This document shows, in pieces, positions 1 through 13,700 of a stretch of DNA of 64,000 bases (positions are counted from its first letter, which is position 1; each line of letters starts with the position of its first letter). The notes below the pieces were generated by a model. It saw only the letters and a list, made by a program, of their open reading frames with translations. It did not search any database and was not told the origin of the DNA. The position numbers were made by a program, and so were the translations under genes. Source of the DNA: Setophaga petechia. Taxonomy: Eukaryota; Chordata; Aves; Passeriformes; Parulidae. The stretch is from assembly GCA_024362935.1 (NCBI GenBank), contig JANCRA010000012.1, forward strand, positions 9,114,001-9,178,000. Reading direction: 5' to 3'.

Positions 1-3000
1 TCCCTTTGAGTCCTTCCAAGAAGCACACACAATGAATTCTATTTCTTATTTTGATTGAAGTATCCATTCAAAATTTCATCATCAACATTTGCTCTAAACT
101 GAGCCCGATTATTTTTCCCCTATTATCTGCACTTGCCCACTGTGTTCCTCCCTCATGTGCAAATCTGATTGCATCTTCTGTCTGTCAGCATTGTAAACCT
201 TGCCCACTCATTCCTTATCTCCTATAAATGCTCCATTCTTCTTCCTGTGGTGTTCCTGTGCTATAAATACCCTTCATCACAAACATTTGTAGCTGCTGCT
301 CATCTTTTTCACCCTCCTTAGCCATTTCTTGCCATCACAGCCATAAGGAGTTGAGGAGATGATGGATTTGGTTGGCAATTGCATTACTCTAATGATAAAT
401 ATTACTTGTGTAGATGCACTTATAAATGTTTTTATCTTGCCATGCTTGCCTTCTCTTCCCCCATGGTACACTCCTTGTGTTCTTAGCCCACAAGCTCTCC
501 ATTCAGGGAAGCAGTCTTTTTTCTGTTTTATATGGAGCAGTGTGTTCTAACCCTATCTGAGGGTAATGTAATGTAAACTCTGTATAAGAACACTTCATTA
601 TTATGTAAGATGTTTTGGCTGCTGTAGAGGGGATCCTCAGTGTTTGCTGTGAATTGTGTCTGATGGCAGTTTTGGAGCTAGAATATGAAAAACTGGAGTT
701 TTAGTAAGTTTTGAAGTCTGTCACAAATGCTCCACGGCTGTAATGCTGTAGGAGATAAAAATTCAGGACTTAGCATGAAAATGTATCTCAAAAAGGCTTT
801 AATACCATAATGTCGATACATATTTGGAACACACTTATCCTAGCATTTCTTTGTGAAGGTACAGAAAGTACTTATTAAAGTGCACAGAAAAAGAAAGTGA
901 TTTTAACTGGAAGGCAGTACAATAGTCCTCAAAAGGGAAACATGACTTGGGTCTCCCTGACAGATGACACTCTGCACAGTCACTGGAAAAATGTGCATTT
1001 TGAATTTCGAATGAACTTAACAGTCCTGTGTCAATAAATCACAAATGTATCCTGGTACTTATTGGTCATGATTGTGGTTTTTTGAGGAGCTGTGTGCAGT
1101 ACAGCTGTCTCTGAGGTGAGAGGAAAGCAGTGCTTCAAGAGCACCATCAGTGCCAAGTGTCCTCTACAGCTTTTTGCTTACAAAGAGAGAGAAGGCACTA
1201 TTATAATCAGTCTGCCCTGAGGAATGCTGCAGGAAAAAGATGACTAATGGGTTTTTTTTAAACAGTAAAGCAAACTGCAAAGGAAGAGGGATTACTAGAG
1301 GGATTTAAATATGGACTGTAATAAAATATTGATTTCAACCCCTTTTCCTCTCTGCCAAACTAATGAATGTTTTCATTGTACTTTGTGAGAATGAGTCTTA
1401 CAGGGCAGACCTCGGGTCAGTGATGAACATGTCCTCCTTTTCTAGAGAGCCAGTCTAGTTCTGTGGGTAAAGCAAGACTGAAATGGGTCTGGTCTCAGCA
1501 TTGGAAAGGTCTGGTGAAACCTGCTGTGAGCTCTTCAGACATGGAAAACACCAGACTGACCCACAGGGTCAGGTGAACTGAAGTGAATATGACTTAATCA
1601 GGAGCAATATTTTCAGGTACCTGAGGGATACATAGCTTTGTGTTCAAAAATGGAAAACACAGCTATTCACCATGCTTGTTTTCCTCATTCATACATAACA
1701 ATTTATGTATTCTTTTCATTTTTAGTGGAAAGTGGCTGCTTTTTGAGCCAGTCACAACAATGCCACCATGTAATGAAGCTATTTGAGAAAATGAACAGTA
1801 TAAAGGAGACTACTAGTTTAAAACATGTTCTCTGAGCACATTCTCTCTGGGCAGACCTCAATAGGTTGACACACAGCTTAAATATATATACATTCTATTT
1901 GGTATACAAAAATAGTCTTAAGGAAAGACAAAAAAAGGAATCCTCGGTATGATTCAAGACTACGTACTCTCAATGAAGTAAGGAAAGATGAGTAAAAGCC
2001 TGACAGAGGGCTTAAACTGGGATTGTGATTCATGACACCACATGGGAGTAAGTGCATGCAGACCACATGTTTGCTCTTGGCATGTGTTAGCAGCTAATGA
2101 TATGCAGGATTTTATCTCTGCTAGTTACCCCCTAAGCGTGGTTACATTTCAGTCTCATACTTGTGCCTGTTTTAGCATTGCCAAAACCTCCTTGACTGAA
2201 AGAGGGATAAATCTTGGCTCTAAACTCTGAAAGACTTAGGGCAAAATTTTGTGAAATAGCAGCAGTCTTAAATATTTGATTGCTGTGTCTGTCCTAAGGG
2301 CAAGAGGGAGGAGGCAAAAAAAGGCTCTGCCCCAGTTGCACATACACCAACCCTCTACAAGTATGGCCAAATGGTCAAGTTAGGCATTTCTGGTATTTTG
2401 TAATGACTTCAATGACTTGCAATGACTAAAAATCCACACCTCTGTGAACTGTCTGCTCTTTCAGGCTGTTTTGCAAGATATCGATGTCCCCATCTCAGAG
2501 GAGAAGTTAAAAAAAAAAAAAAACCAAGCAAAAAACAGAAAAGGAAAGAAAAGTAGAGGGAAACTAACTCGCCCAGTTATCCTCCAACTGACTAATTTTT
2601 GTGGATGCTGTGCCTCAAATGCACAGAAAGTAGTTAGGGCATGGTTGTATTTTGTATGTGTTTGTTTTTAAACTCTGATTATCTCATGCAGTTATTCTTG
2701 CTTGGACACTCAGTATGTGCATGCTGTTGTCAGGAGTGTAATGGAGAGGTAATTTTAGCTGCTGTGGTGCCAATCTGTATGCAGGGCAGCAGGCCAGGCA
2801 TGAGCCAACCTGTGCCATCGCTAGACAGCTCTCATTAGCTTCTTTAAAGATATTTCAGTGGTCTGACACTGCAGGTTAATTGGCAGAATAAAATCATTCC
2901 TACTTTGTGACATGGTTTAATAATAAAAGCTAGCTATAAGAAAGGTAATATTTTCACTTCAATGATCATGCTTCTGGTTTGAATTCAACTGTATATTTAT

Positions 3001-6000
3001 ATTTTAAAATGTTGTGTTATTTATTTTAATATAAACATTTATTATAAAAGTGGTAAGTCAGAACAAAAAACACTACATGTCAGCACTCTGGGATAGATTT
3101 TGCCACACAGCAAAAGATGAGATGTTTGTTGATTGACCTATTTCTCTTTTGCCTGTTACTTGGACTGTGGAAGATTCAATTTTATTCTATCATTCAGCTG
3201 CCTGCTAGTAGGTTTGTTGAAACCTTAGTTCATGTAATGGTTACAGGATTAAGTCTTCGACTGTTTAACTGTTCTGTTCAGCTACTTTTCAACTGATGTT
3301 TGCTAAAATGTGCCCTATTATAAGATGATTCAGTCTTTCTGATGAGGATTCTGCTCCTGGAACCTGCTGTATGTCTAAAACTTTGTCTTCTGTCAGGAAT
3401 TCACATGCTTGTATGTGAACAGCTAGTGTGCTATTAGCTTCAAAGTTTGGGGGAAAAAAAAGAGAAATACATAACTGAGTTGAAAAGGGTCCATAGTGGT
3501 TGCTGTAACTGTGGCAGCATCCAGAGTTTTTCAGAGCCTGGCCCTGGCTGCAGAACTGTGGCCATACCTGTGCTGAGCACTCATGCTCTGGAAACAACAC
3601 AATGGCCACACTGGTAATTCTGTTGTGCTGCTAACAGTAGCAATATCTTTATTGCCCCTGAAATTTTATATTTTCTAGGACAGTAAATAAAAATAATGAT
3701 TTTACAATGGCCTTTACCCATCACACCCTTTAAACATTTGGCTTGGTAACCAGGAGTTTCATATAAATAGAGATTAGAGGCATTATGTGTCTGAAAATGT
3801 TCTTACAGTCCTGTATGTGTCTCTTAATCCACAAATATATCTGCTTAGATTTATCCCATTTAACTCTATCAGCCTGAGTGCATTTCCATCAGTATTTAAA
3901 TTTCCCTGTGCTGTTGTGTACTTCCTTGTCTATCTTGCCATATTACTTAAAAAAAAAATAGGCCTTTTGTTTCTTTGCATAAATATAAGAGTGATGATAA
4001 GAAGGAAATACAACAGAAATTTTTGTTTTTCCCTGTCTGCTTTTTAAAAATTATTTTTCTCAGCCAACATGCCTATGTATTCTTACAATTTTCTATGAAC
4101 TTTTTAAAGCACTCCACTTTTTCTCCACTGATACTCTCCCTGGTTAGTTGTGTGCATCCTGTTTTCAAACTTTGTCATATCCCTGTTATTTCCTCTTTCA
4201 TTGAAGATGAAATGTTAATGTGATTTGTGACTTGTGTTTGTGTAAGGGGGTTTATGTGCTACTGGAGGTGTATTAGTACCTGTTCTAATATTTATCATGT
4301 GTGGATTGCAGTGAGTAACAGCAATTTAAAAAACTGGACAGCTGAGTGACTCTACTCTTCAACAGACTAAAAAACCATCCAAACCATAGCCTTCTTTCCC
4401 TGTTTATTCCTTATAGAAGGAAAGTGATTTGGTGTCATTAATACACAAAGATGGGTGATAACTGATATTTTAATCTCACATTAAATGGCAGCAGAAGTCG
4501 GTAACCAAATGGGTGAAAATTATCTGAATTGATACAACCACCTGAATCTGTGCAGTAAAAGTGGGATTCACTTGATTTCATCTGGCTGTCTTGAGTGTAG
4601 GCATCCACATTCTGTCTGGTTATACTTACATAAACTTCTTTATTGCTGGTGGGGAGATGCTGGCACGTGGGGGATTCAGCCTGTTTGGGCTTAGATTAGC
4701 CAAGTAATGAGCTGAAATCTCAACATAGGCAATTTCCCTGCCTATGGTAAAAGGAACTTGGTAACTCAGATGAAGACACTAATAGGCAGAATTTGTTTAA
4801 TCTGTCTAAAAGTTAATGCTTGAGAATTGTCATTGTGCCTATTCAGTCAGTGGAACAAGTAGAATTGTAGGAAAGCCATTTTTTCCCTCTTAAAAATAAT
4901 GCTGATATCCTCAATGACAGTAGGCTAGAGATTTATACACCTTCAAATGCAGGGTTTAGTAGCTTTTGCAACTGTTCCAGCTAGACTTTTAAGAGGACTG
5001 TTGGACATACACAAGCTTAACATAAAATAATTTAATTTACACTTCTTCTGGATGTGGCCTTTTCTTTATCTAGTTCCCTTGTGTGCTTTCTCAAGGATAT
5101 TAACAGAGGGATGAAATAGTTGTAATAATTATCTTAGAGGGATAAAGTCTGAATATTTTATCACTTTCAATCATTTTTCCTAATGATATTTCTAAGTAAA
5201 AATAAACCAGGGCAATGTTAAGGCTTGCCCTTTTTTTTTATTCTTGTTGGAGGAATGGTTTGCTGACTCATTTTGATGGGAAGTTTTTCCAACTTTAACG
5301 TAGCAATTTGTGGGTGTTGCATATTTAAAAAGTAAAAAAAGCAACTTCTTTTGCTTCAATATAATAAGCATGAAGAGTAACTAATGAAAACTCTGAAGAA
5401 GATCAAATTTTTAAATGTATGTTTTACTTCTTGTTTCCATGATGTTATTATACTGCCTTATTCACAATGGGCAAAAGCTGAATTTTTAATGTAAAAAAAT
5501 AGATGCTGCAGGTTCTCTAAATACACTTTGTACTCTCTTAAAGTCAGGTTAGATTGTACTCAAGATACCATATTTTCAAGCGTATAGACATCTCCAAAAC
5601 ATGGTTGTAAATGTAAGGTGATGGGTGCAACTTGCAGATCTGCCATTTCCTCAGCTTTTCTTGTCATTGCTTAGGAGCTTGTTTGAGTAGAAGCAGCAGT
5701 GCAGCCATGGGGAGAGAGTGCTGATGTCCTTGCTGTTATGTCCTTTTGGTGGAAAGCAACTGTTATTTTCCAGTGCATATTCTGGGGTATCCTGTAGACA
5801 CTGCATAGAAAAGCATACATCAATCTTCCCTAAAATACACAAAATGCTCCTGTTGTCCTTCTCCCTGACAGCCTCACATCAGCTCATTTGAACACATTTG
5901 CTGCATTTAGTGTTTTCCCTTGCAAGTTTTAGTCCTCATCTTTTTCAGTTTGGTTTTCTTCCTACACTCTCCTGAGCGTTCTCACCCTTCTTTGTCTACT

Positions 6001-6917
6001 GTCTTCAGCTGTCTATTTTTGCCTTGGCAACATACCTTTTCTCTGTCAATATTCCTTCTCTTTCTTCCAGAAATTTTGCTGTATTTTTCTATTGCTTCAC
6101 TTTTTTCTGCTCTCGGTGATTTCTGCCCATTTTCCCAACTTTTCCTTCATGTTAACATTTCTTTTCCTTCTAATTAACATTTGAAGCTATACTGGTGATT
6201 CTTATAACTTAGGAAAATCATACTATTTAGAATCAATTTGTATATGATCTCTTCTTATGATGCTTATTCATAATCTCTCATTATGGGTGTTAAATCCCGG
6301 GAGCAAATAAAGATGATATAAATGTATTCACATTTCACATTTCCCAAAGGTAGGTTGAAGTAGTAGTGGCACTTAAAAATATATAATCTTTGAAGTGTGT
6401 TTCCTTCCTTGTATGGGAGCCAGGATGATCATTGGTGAGGTTTGTCTGGGCTAGACTTGCCAGTCCTGTTGAAACTTGATTAATCTGATTTTCAAGCGTG
6501 TATCATCTGTGACTGTAAACTTAGATACTTCAGGGAATGGTGAATAGGATAGTGAAACTGGAAGATAATCCAGATAGTACAATTTATCATGCTCTTTCAT
6601 CAGATTTTTTATTTTTTTCAAGAAGGTTTTCAGTTTGTTCACCTGTGTTTATATAAAGGGAAATGTCCTAAGGTTGAACCCTTGCTCCGAGTCCTTAGCA
6701 AAATCTAAAATAGGAGGCAGAGTGTTATCTGCCAATCTCTCTTCCCGTTCTCTTTTTCCTTTTGATGTCTTTGTGATTATCTGCACTGATCAGTTTCTAA
6801 AACAGTTTCTTTTAGTTCAATAGGGTTTTATTTTTATGAAAGACGTAACTAACACTGTAGGCAGCCTGTACAGCATTGTATATTGTTTAAATGTTGTTCT
6901 AAAACTGGCAAACTTAG
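1..6917. other. Upstream flank, no gene recognised
   Basis: This is AT-rich sequence with only short chance open frames. I see no exon with splice sites and recognisable protein similarity, no RNA gene and no clear transposon. A lysine-rich frame at 2444-2671 owes its composition to an A-run and is not convincing. In mammals PUS7 lies upstream of SRPK2, so its 3' end could be near, but I could not recognise any PUS7 coding sequence here. Confidence 0.6.
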
Positions 6918-6922
6918 GGCTG

Positions 6923-7706
6923 TGTTGTTGAAGACCTGTCTTGCCAACAGTGAAGTCTCTGCCTCGTGTGTTCAGGGAAAGACTGCTGGAATCCAGGACA
7001 TCCCTCTGGCTGTCCTGGATGGCTCGAGCCCCTGCCAGGGGGCTCAGAGACCTTGGCACAGAGCCCAAGACACCTGTGACTTTGATTTTGACCCATGGAA
7101 ATTACCACCTTTCTATGAAGAATTACAAGTCAGGAGGCTTTAAGTAGAATAGTAGTTAGTTTATCACAGGGTGGAAAGTTGAATTTTAAGGTTTTTAGAA
7201 TGGAGGTTCGGTGTCCCAAGATAAAGGAATTTGGGCATGTTTTATCCTTCTTTCTCCTTCCTAGCCTCCATGTTCTGTGTGATACTGGCACTTTTGGATT
7301 GGTTTAAGGTAGGAACACACTGTCTAACATAGGTGATAGGTATTGGGACATTATTGTAAATAATGTACACGTATTTTTTAGTATAAAAGACAGTACCACC
7401 TCTGAGGGTGGTCAGTGTGCCTTGGACTGACCTGCTGAACAGATCTCAGAATGTTATAGATGACAGGAAAATAAACAACCTTGAAAACTACAGCTCAAGA
7501 ATTCTGACTTCTTCTTCAACTGCTGGGCTGGGAAAAGAGACTGAATGCATCTCTGGGTCACCCTGAGCAGCAGAGACTCCCAGAACAGACGGGCACACGT
7601 AGAAGTCCTGAGTGCCTGGTTTGGAGATGTCAGCCGTCAGTTTGGGCACGTGGCAGTGCTGCCATGGGCTGGGACAAGGAGTGCAGGGAGGAGAAGGCTG
7701 GGGACA
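6923..7706 (+). mobile_element. Probable solo LTR of an avian endogenous retrovirus
   Basis: The stretch has the order of an LTR in + orientation: a start resembling TGTTGTTGAAG, a U3-like body, a TATA box (TATAAAAG, near 7383), and a polyadenylation signal (AATAAACAA, near 7470) followed by a U5-like tail. No gag, pol or env reading frame lies beside it, so it looks like a solo LTR left by recombination. The proposed ends give TG...CA with a possible 5-bp flanking duplication GGCTG (6918-6922 and 7707-7711). GGCTG is common in this GC-richer stretch, so the right boundary is weak and could lie 100-200 bp further left. The family (ERVL or ERVK type) was not determined. Confidence 0.5.
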
Positions 7707-7711
7707 GGCTG

Positions 7712-10700
7712 GCTGATGTCCTGCACCTCCAGCAGCATCCTGCAATCAAAGCTGCACCATGCAGTCCTGGAGAGGATGGGAGGTACCAGAGTGACATCAG
7801 CACACGCGTGCAGAGCACAGGGTGATTTCTCGCCACCTACATCGCTGTGTCTTCACTACAGAAGAAACTATTTGTAGCCAGCTTTTAGGCAAGACAATAG
7901 CAGGTTTCTCATATGATTGCTGAATAAGTGATGAGGAAGTCAGATGGAGAAGAGGAGAGGGTGTGAAAAGAAAAAAAGTAGAGCTAAAAAAAACCAACCT
8001 TGAAAGTCTTATTGTTTAAGAGGTAGTTTGGCAGGCCAGCCAAGAACACTTGTAATTTTACATCAGCAATGGCTGATTATGATACAGTGTAGATGAGATA
8101 TTAATGAACAGCAGGAAAAAAAGGCAAGCAGCATAGATCTAAATAGCTTTACTAATTGCAGCATCAGATCTCATCAGGTCTGGACAAACCTCTGTTTTAT
8201 GTAAATACCTCCCTTATTGGGATTGCTTTCAACCCTGTTCTTTCCTATAAAAATATTTTGTCTTTAAAAGCCAGAATTTTCTTCTGATCAGATTTTTAAA
8301 AATCTCACATTTTGCAGAAGAATATATAGATACTTATCCAGATTTCACTTCAGTCATTTATTGTTGTTGCATTTGTATAATTTTTTTTAATCATCCAATT
8401 TCTTTGAAGAATAGAGCAAAAAAAAGCAAGGGGATATTTTGACATGTATTTGCATGCATGTTGTATATTTTATCTATAACATTAAAAATATTCCTAATAG
8501 AAGTCCTTCAGGACTAGAAGGCTTTCATAGCAATCCTTTACCTGGAAACACCTCACATTTTCTCTTTCCACTTTTGTGAATGTAGTATGTCCTCTCCAAT
8601 ATTTCCAATTGCAGATATTCAATACATATGTGTATTATGTGGTAATTACAGTCACACTTCACAAAGGCAGGCATCTGAAGAATTAAAGGTATTTCCGTTC
8701 CTTACAAACGGGAAGTGTCAGCTGGCTGAGTGCCAAGTTATCAGTGTTGGGTTTTTGTTTAAGGAAATACTTTCCTGTGTTACTGCTATGTCCATTGCAC
8801 TCCTGAGAAACCCAGTAGAAAAATCCCCAGTATTTTCATGTTGCTATGTAAATCCAGAGCAATGGCAATTAAAGAGTGAAAGTGGTATATGTGAGAAAAA
8901 CACTTGCAATATAATTAGATGGTCCCTCCTTTTGTGGGCAATGCATGCGTATTTAAAATTTGTCATCGTTACAATTTTATCTTGTTACAATTTTATCTCC
9001 AGTAATAATTCTGAAATTTATTTTTTCTGTGTTACAGCTTTACTGATGATACTTTTTCCAAAAGATTAAACTTGATCAAGATGTAATTTAAGAATAGGTA
9101 GATCCATTTATTTAACTAAAAAAATCTAAGGTAATAAAACGATGCTGTATTAACAGAGAATCGTATTTGTTCCCAGGTGTGATCATCGCAGCTTTATCTG
9201 TTACTGGGGGTGTGTGTCACAGAGACAGTGATTTCCTTGCAGGCAGTGTCTCAGGGTTTTCTTGCTGTCAGTGGTGGTGATGGCCCCAGGATGGCACGTC
9301 CACGTGCCAGAGGCAGGGATGGCTGTGGTCACTGCCCGTGCATCTCCAGTGGCTGGGAAGTGGTGGTGCTTTCATGTTAAGTTTCTTCTGCCAGTTGTGT
9401 GCTTCACCTCAGAGATAGCAAAGGTGTGTGCAGGTGCCACAGATCCAAAGCCTTTTCCTTGCAGTAATTGATGTTGGTCTGACAGGCTCCAGCAGGATTT
9501 GAGAGCTTGCATTGGCCCTTCAGTTGTCTTTTGAAAAAGAAACAAACTGCAAAGAGCATGCTTGAAGGGTGGCTGACTGCTCAGATAGAGAATTTCAATT
9601 TTTGTTTAATATTATATTTGCTGTGAGACAAATCCTTCCTATTTCATTCAAGGGTGTCTGGCTTGAGCCTGTACTGCTGAGAGGACATGGTCAGCCTTAT
9701 TTACACAGGAGCTGAACTGTGTCCAAATGTAGGAACTAGAGGTAAAGCCAGGAGTATATGATGTTATTTGGTGAGTGTGGCATGGTACAGCTGACATCAG
9801 TATCTTGGTTTTGGCACTTTTAATGGCTGCTGAGGATGTGTCTCTTGCTCTTATTCCTTCATGGAAAACACTTTTTGTTTCCCTGTTCTGCCCCTTGTCT
9901 CTATTATAAACAATATGGAACATCTTGTATGAAGTGTGACAGAGACAGCTCTGTAACCTGTCCAACGTTCCTCAAGACTTAGATTTCAGGTAAGCTGATC
10001 ACCATGTGGGCCCATGTCCCAGTGGGGCACAAATCACTGCTAAAGTGGAAAGATTTTTGGCTTGCTTTGTGCTTGGGATGATGTGCTTTTTTGATGGAGC
10101 TTTTTCTGAGAACTGTGTGTACTCTTATGAACCCAGGAAAGGGTGAAACAAGTCCTTCCCATGTCCTAGAGGAACAGGGCTAAGAATGTCTTTGCATCTG
10201 AAAATTCAAGGAGTATGAGAGCCTGATGATCTGCTGGATAGGAAATGTCAAAATCCTTGCAAGAATATTTGGAAAAATCAGTTGTGTAAATACTGTGATA
10301 ATAACCACAATATAAAAACATGTTGAAAGGCATACAGCAAATGTACTAAATATCTCAATTTAAAAACATTTCTACTGTAAGGATTTCTATCTGTAAATTT
10401 TGTAAGGAAAAGTGAAAATATAAGGCTTTTTAGAACAGTGAATGGTTCTGAAAAATAACACTAAGAAGAAATTTTAACTTGAAGTTTAAGGTTATAACAT
10501 GTATTCAATAACTGTGACCTCATTTAATCCTTTTGGGTAAATCATGTAGCTTCATCTCCTAGGAGAGGGAGGAATCAGTGTGTGCAAGATTTTATGAGTC
10601 ACTGCTTTAGTCTTTATAAGGTAACATATGCTTGACTCAGTTTGGATGAATAGAAACCTGTTTTTCCTTTAAAACTGGAATTGTCAATCTGCTACATTAG

Positions 10701-13700
10701 AGCAATTTTTTTTTCCTTCAATTTTGAAAATAAAGCACATAACAAATGATGGGAAAATAATAGCAGTTGAAAATTTGAACAGCACTTAAGACATTCAGGC
10801 AAATAATAGACCTGAAAGAAAATGCTATTATCAGAAGGATCCTAACACAGTAATAATTGTACTCAAGAATATAAAGGGAATAAAGTAGAAATATTTTGGA
10901 TTAGAAATCAGAAATCATTCACTCTGTCCATTGAGTTAAGATAGTAAAGATGTTAGAAATTGTGTAGTTTGAGGGTGTCTAACACTCATTATTTTGCTGG
11001 AACTGGAATTTTTTTCAGCTTCAGGAGAAAAGCTGTCCATGTATGCTCTGCAAACCATGTGCCTCTAGACAAGGTTTGGAAATACAGCAAATGAATTACT
11101 GTGTTTTATCTAACAGAGTAACAACTTTTTAATTCACTCTGTCTCTAGCTACCTTGTGTTCAGCTATTTCCATATGGTAATATGGTTTTTTGCCTAGTAA
11201 TAGGAAGCAATTGGCAGCTGATTTTAAAAGGACAAAGGATATCCTTTAACATACTTAGAATATTTTGGGTTGGCTTGTTTGTTCTTTTTCCCCTAAAATT
11301 AATAAACTTGTAGAAATAAGCTTTCTGTTTTCTGGCAGCTCTAGGAAATGTTCTCAACTCTGTCCCTGTTCCCTCCAAACAACAAACACTGTTCTCATAA
11401 ACCTTAAATACTTATAAATAATGAAGTTCAGTATGTCAATAATTAGGAAATAACAAGCACAGATATATTTGGGGTGAATAGTGCTTTCTTTGGTGTGCTT
11501 CCTGGTATTTAATCTGACAAGTAGTTATGCAAAATGAAGAATTTTTTTTTCTTTGCAGAATGGCTTGTTGTAAAAGCACAGATTTTCAAAGAAACTTTGG
11601 TCAGAGTTGTTTATTGGCCTGAGATGGGAGAAGGGAGGGAAAAACAAAATGGTGCTGGGCATGCCTCTGGTACAGGAAAGGCTGCCAGACCCAGCAGAAC
11701 TATGAGAATGAAGAATTCCTCTTATTGTCATCTTTGTGTTTCTGTAAATACTTTATTAAGGAATATTACAGTCTGTTAATAGATTAAATACCAGATAATG
11801 TCAACCAGGCTTAGTTAAGTTATGTGGATGACTAAAAGAAATTCCAATTAATAGTTATGTTTAACTAGTTAAACATAAATTATTCTGCTTCCCTATGTTG
11901 ATAATGGGCCACTTATTGAGTAATTGTAGCATATAGTAGTGCTTTTAATCTTAAATATCTAATACTTCCTCACATTTATCTACAAACTTCCTTCAAAACT
12001 ATTAATATATAATCTGACTGCATTAAAAATTCTTCAGAGGTGTAACTTACATCAATTATGTGTATTTATATATTTGGAAACTAATTATTTAAACAAGTAA
12101 AAGGCATATTCATCTGTGCATTTTGTATTCCTTTTTCCCTTTTTGAGAAGCAGAAACAATCTTGACTATATGGTTGATGTTCTCAAGCTTGTTTTCACTC
12201 TTGTGATCTGCAGTGTGTGCTTCCTTCCTACCACACTTCACTCCTTTCTGTATCCTGTGTTTTTCAGTGTCCCCCTCATGGTGAAGATTCAGTGAAATGA
12301 AGTTGTAAAATGATAGTACTGCTGTTGCTATTTTTTTTTTCAAATGAAATAACATTGTTCTGTAAGATTTCAATAAATAAGTCTTTCATTTTCTTCTGCA
12401 AAAACAAGGCAACAACTACCATTTAAGGTATGTACTGTCCTTCAGAGCAGCTTTGGCCTCTGTCTCTGTTAAGGAGAACTGTGCTAAGCAGCTGGCAGTG
12501 TCTTCTGCATGTGAAGGATGTCTGGCTTTAAGAATTTGGGTAGACTTAACTTTTGGGTACTAACTGGGACTAGCAGCCATTTTGAAAGAAGACATGTTTT
12601 CATCAGAATATTTTGTGAAAATATTATTTTTCAACCACAGCTCACATGTGGAAAACTGTTTAGAAGGACAACAGTGAATATGAATACTATGAATATGTTC
12701 TTTAAAAGTACCCGAGCATATGGTTCCAGTAACTACTGTATATCAGAAATGTAAAAGGTAGTGGCTCTGAAATCTCTAGGAGAAGATCAAATGCAACATA
12801 GAGTCTCTCAAAAACCCCAAAAGAGTCAGTGTTATTAACATTATCCATGGAATGTGCTGGTAGATACTGAGTAAATCCATCTTCCCCTTTATGCAACAGA
12901 AAATGAAAGACTTTTAAAAAAACCTGTATTTTTTTCCTGTCATTAGATATTGATTCCTAGATATTGTCTGCTGATCTGAGCATGAGTGGCACCCAGCTGT
13001 AGTTGAACTTGTGCAGTGTACAGAGAAAAGCTTCCCTTTGTATCTGTTATCTGGTCCCTAGAACTTGTGTGTGGGACAAGGAATTGTTTTTTTCAATACA
13101 TGCTGTACATTCAGTGCAGTAACTAAAATACAACTCTTACAAAAATATTCAAAATTTAAAATGCGTTTCAGTATTACTGACTTTTTCTAATACATGACTT
13201 TAGGAAAGGAGAGAGTTTGCTTTATCATTTGGAAGTAAAGAGTTGGTTAAAATGGTGATTTTAATATTACAAGTATGGCATAACCTTAAAAGTTCTAATT
13301 TCCTCATGCTCTGAGCAGAAATATTATTTAACATATTGAAGAGGAAAAATACTAAGAATATTAATGTAATCTCCTCAAGAGGAGATTGCAAGCAGCTGAA
13401 CAGCTGGTTTTTCTGTCACTTATTCTTCAGTGAGGCAGTCACTGGCTTGTGTATCAGTATTGATGTGAATGTTATGCATGAGAGACCTGAAGAAGTCCAT
13501 AAAGGTACTATTTTTTCCTCACTTCAAAAGCTTAGTAACATCTGGAAGATGATTTTATTTTAGGGCAGTTATGCTCTTTATGCTTCAATACTACCTCATT
13601 TAGTATTCATATGCTTGTCAAATTTAGACTTGCTCTGTGTGCCATTTTGAAACCCATTTTAATCACATGGCCTGTGATTCTAGTAATCTTTTAGAACAAT

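Noticed and set aside
2444..2671. Lys/Arg-rich frame as the alternative basic SRPK2 N-terminus
   Set aside because: The residues come from an A-run, do not match the known isoform start, and there is no suitable donor in the right phase.
8587..9069. 160-residue + frame
   Set aside because: AT-rich composition, no domain, no signal of splicing or promoter, and a length expected by chance in 64 kb.
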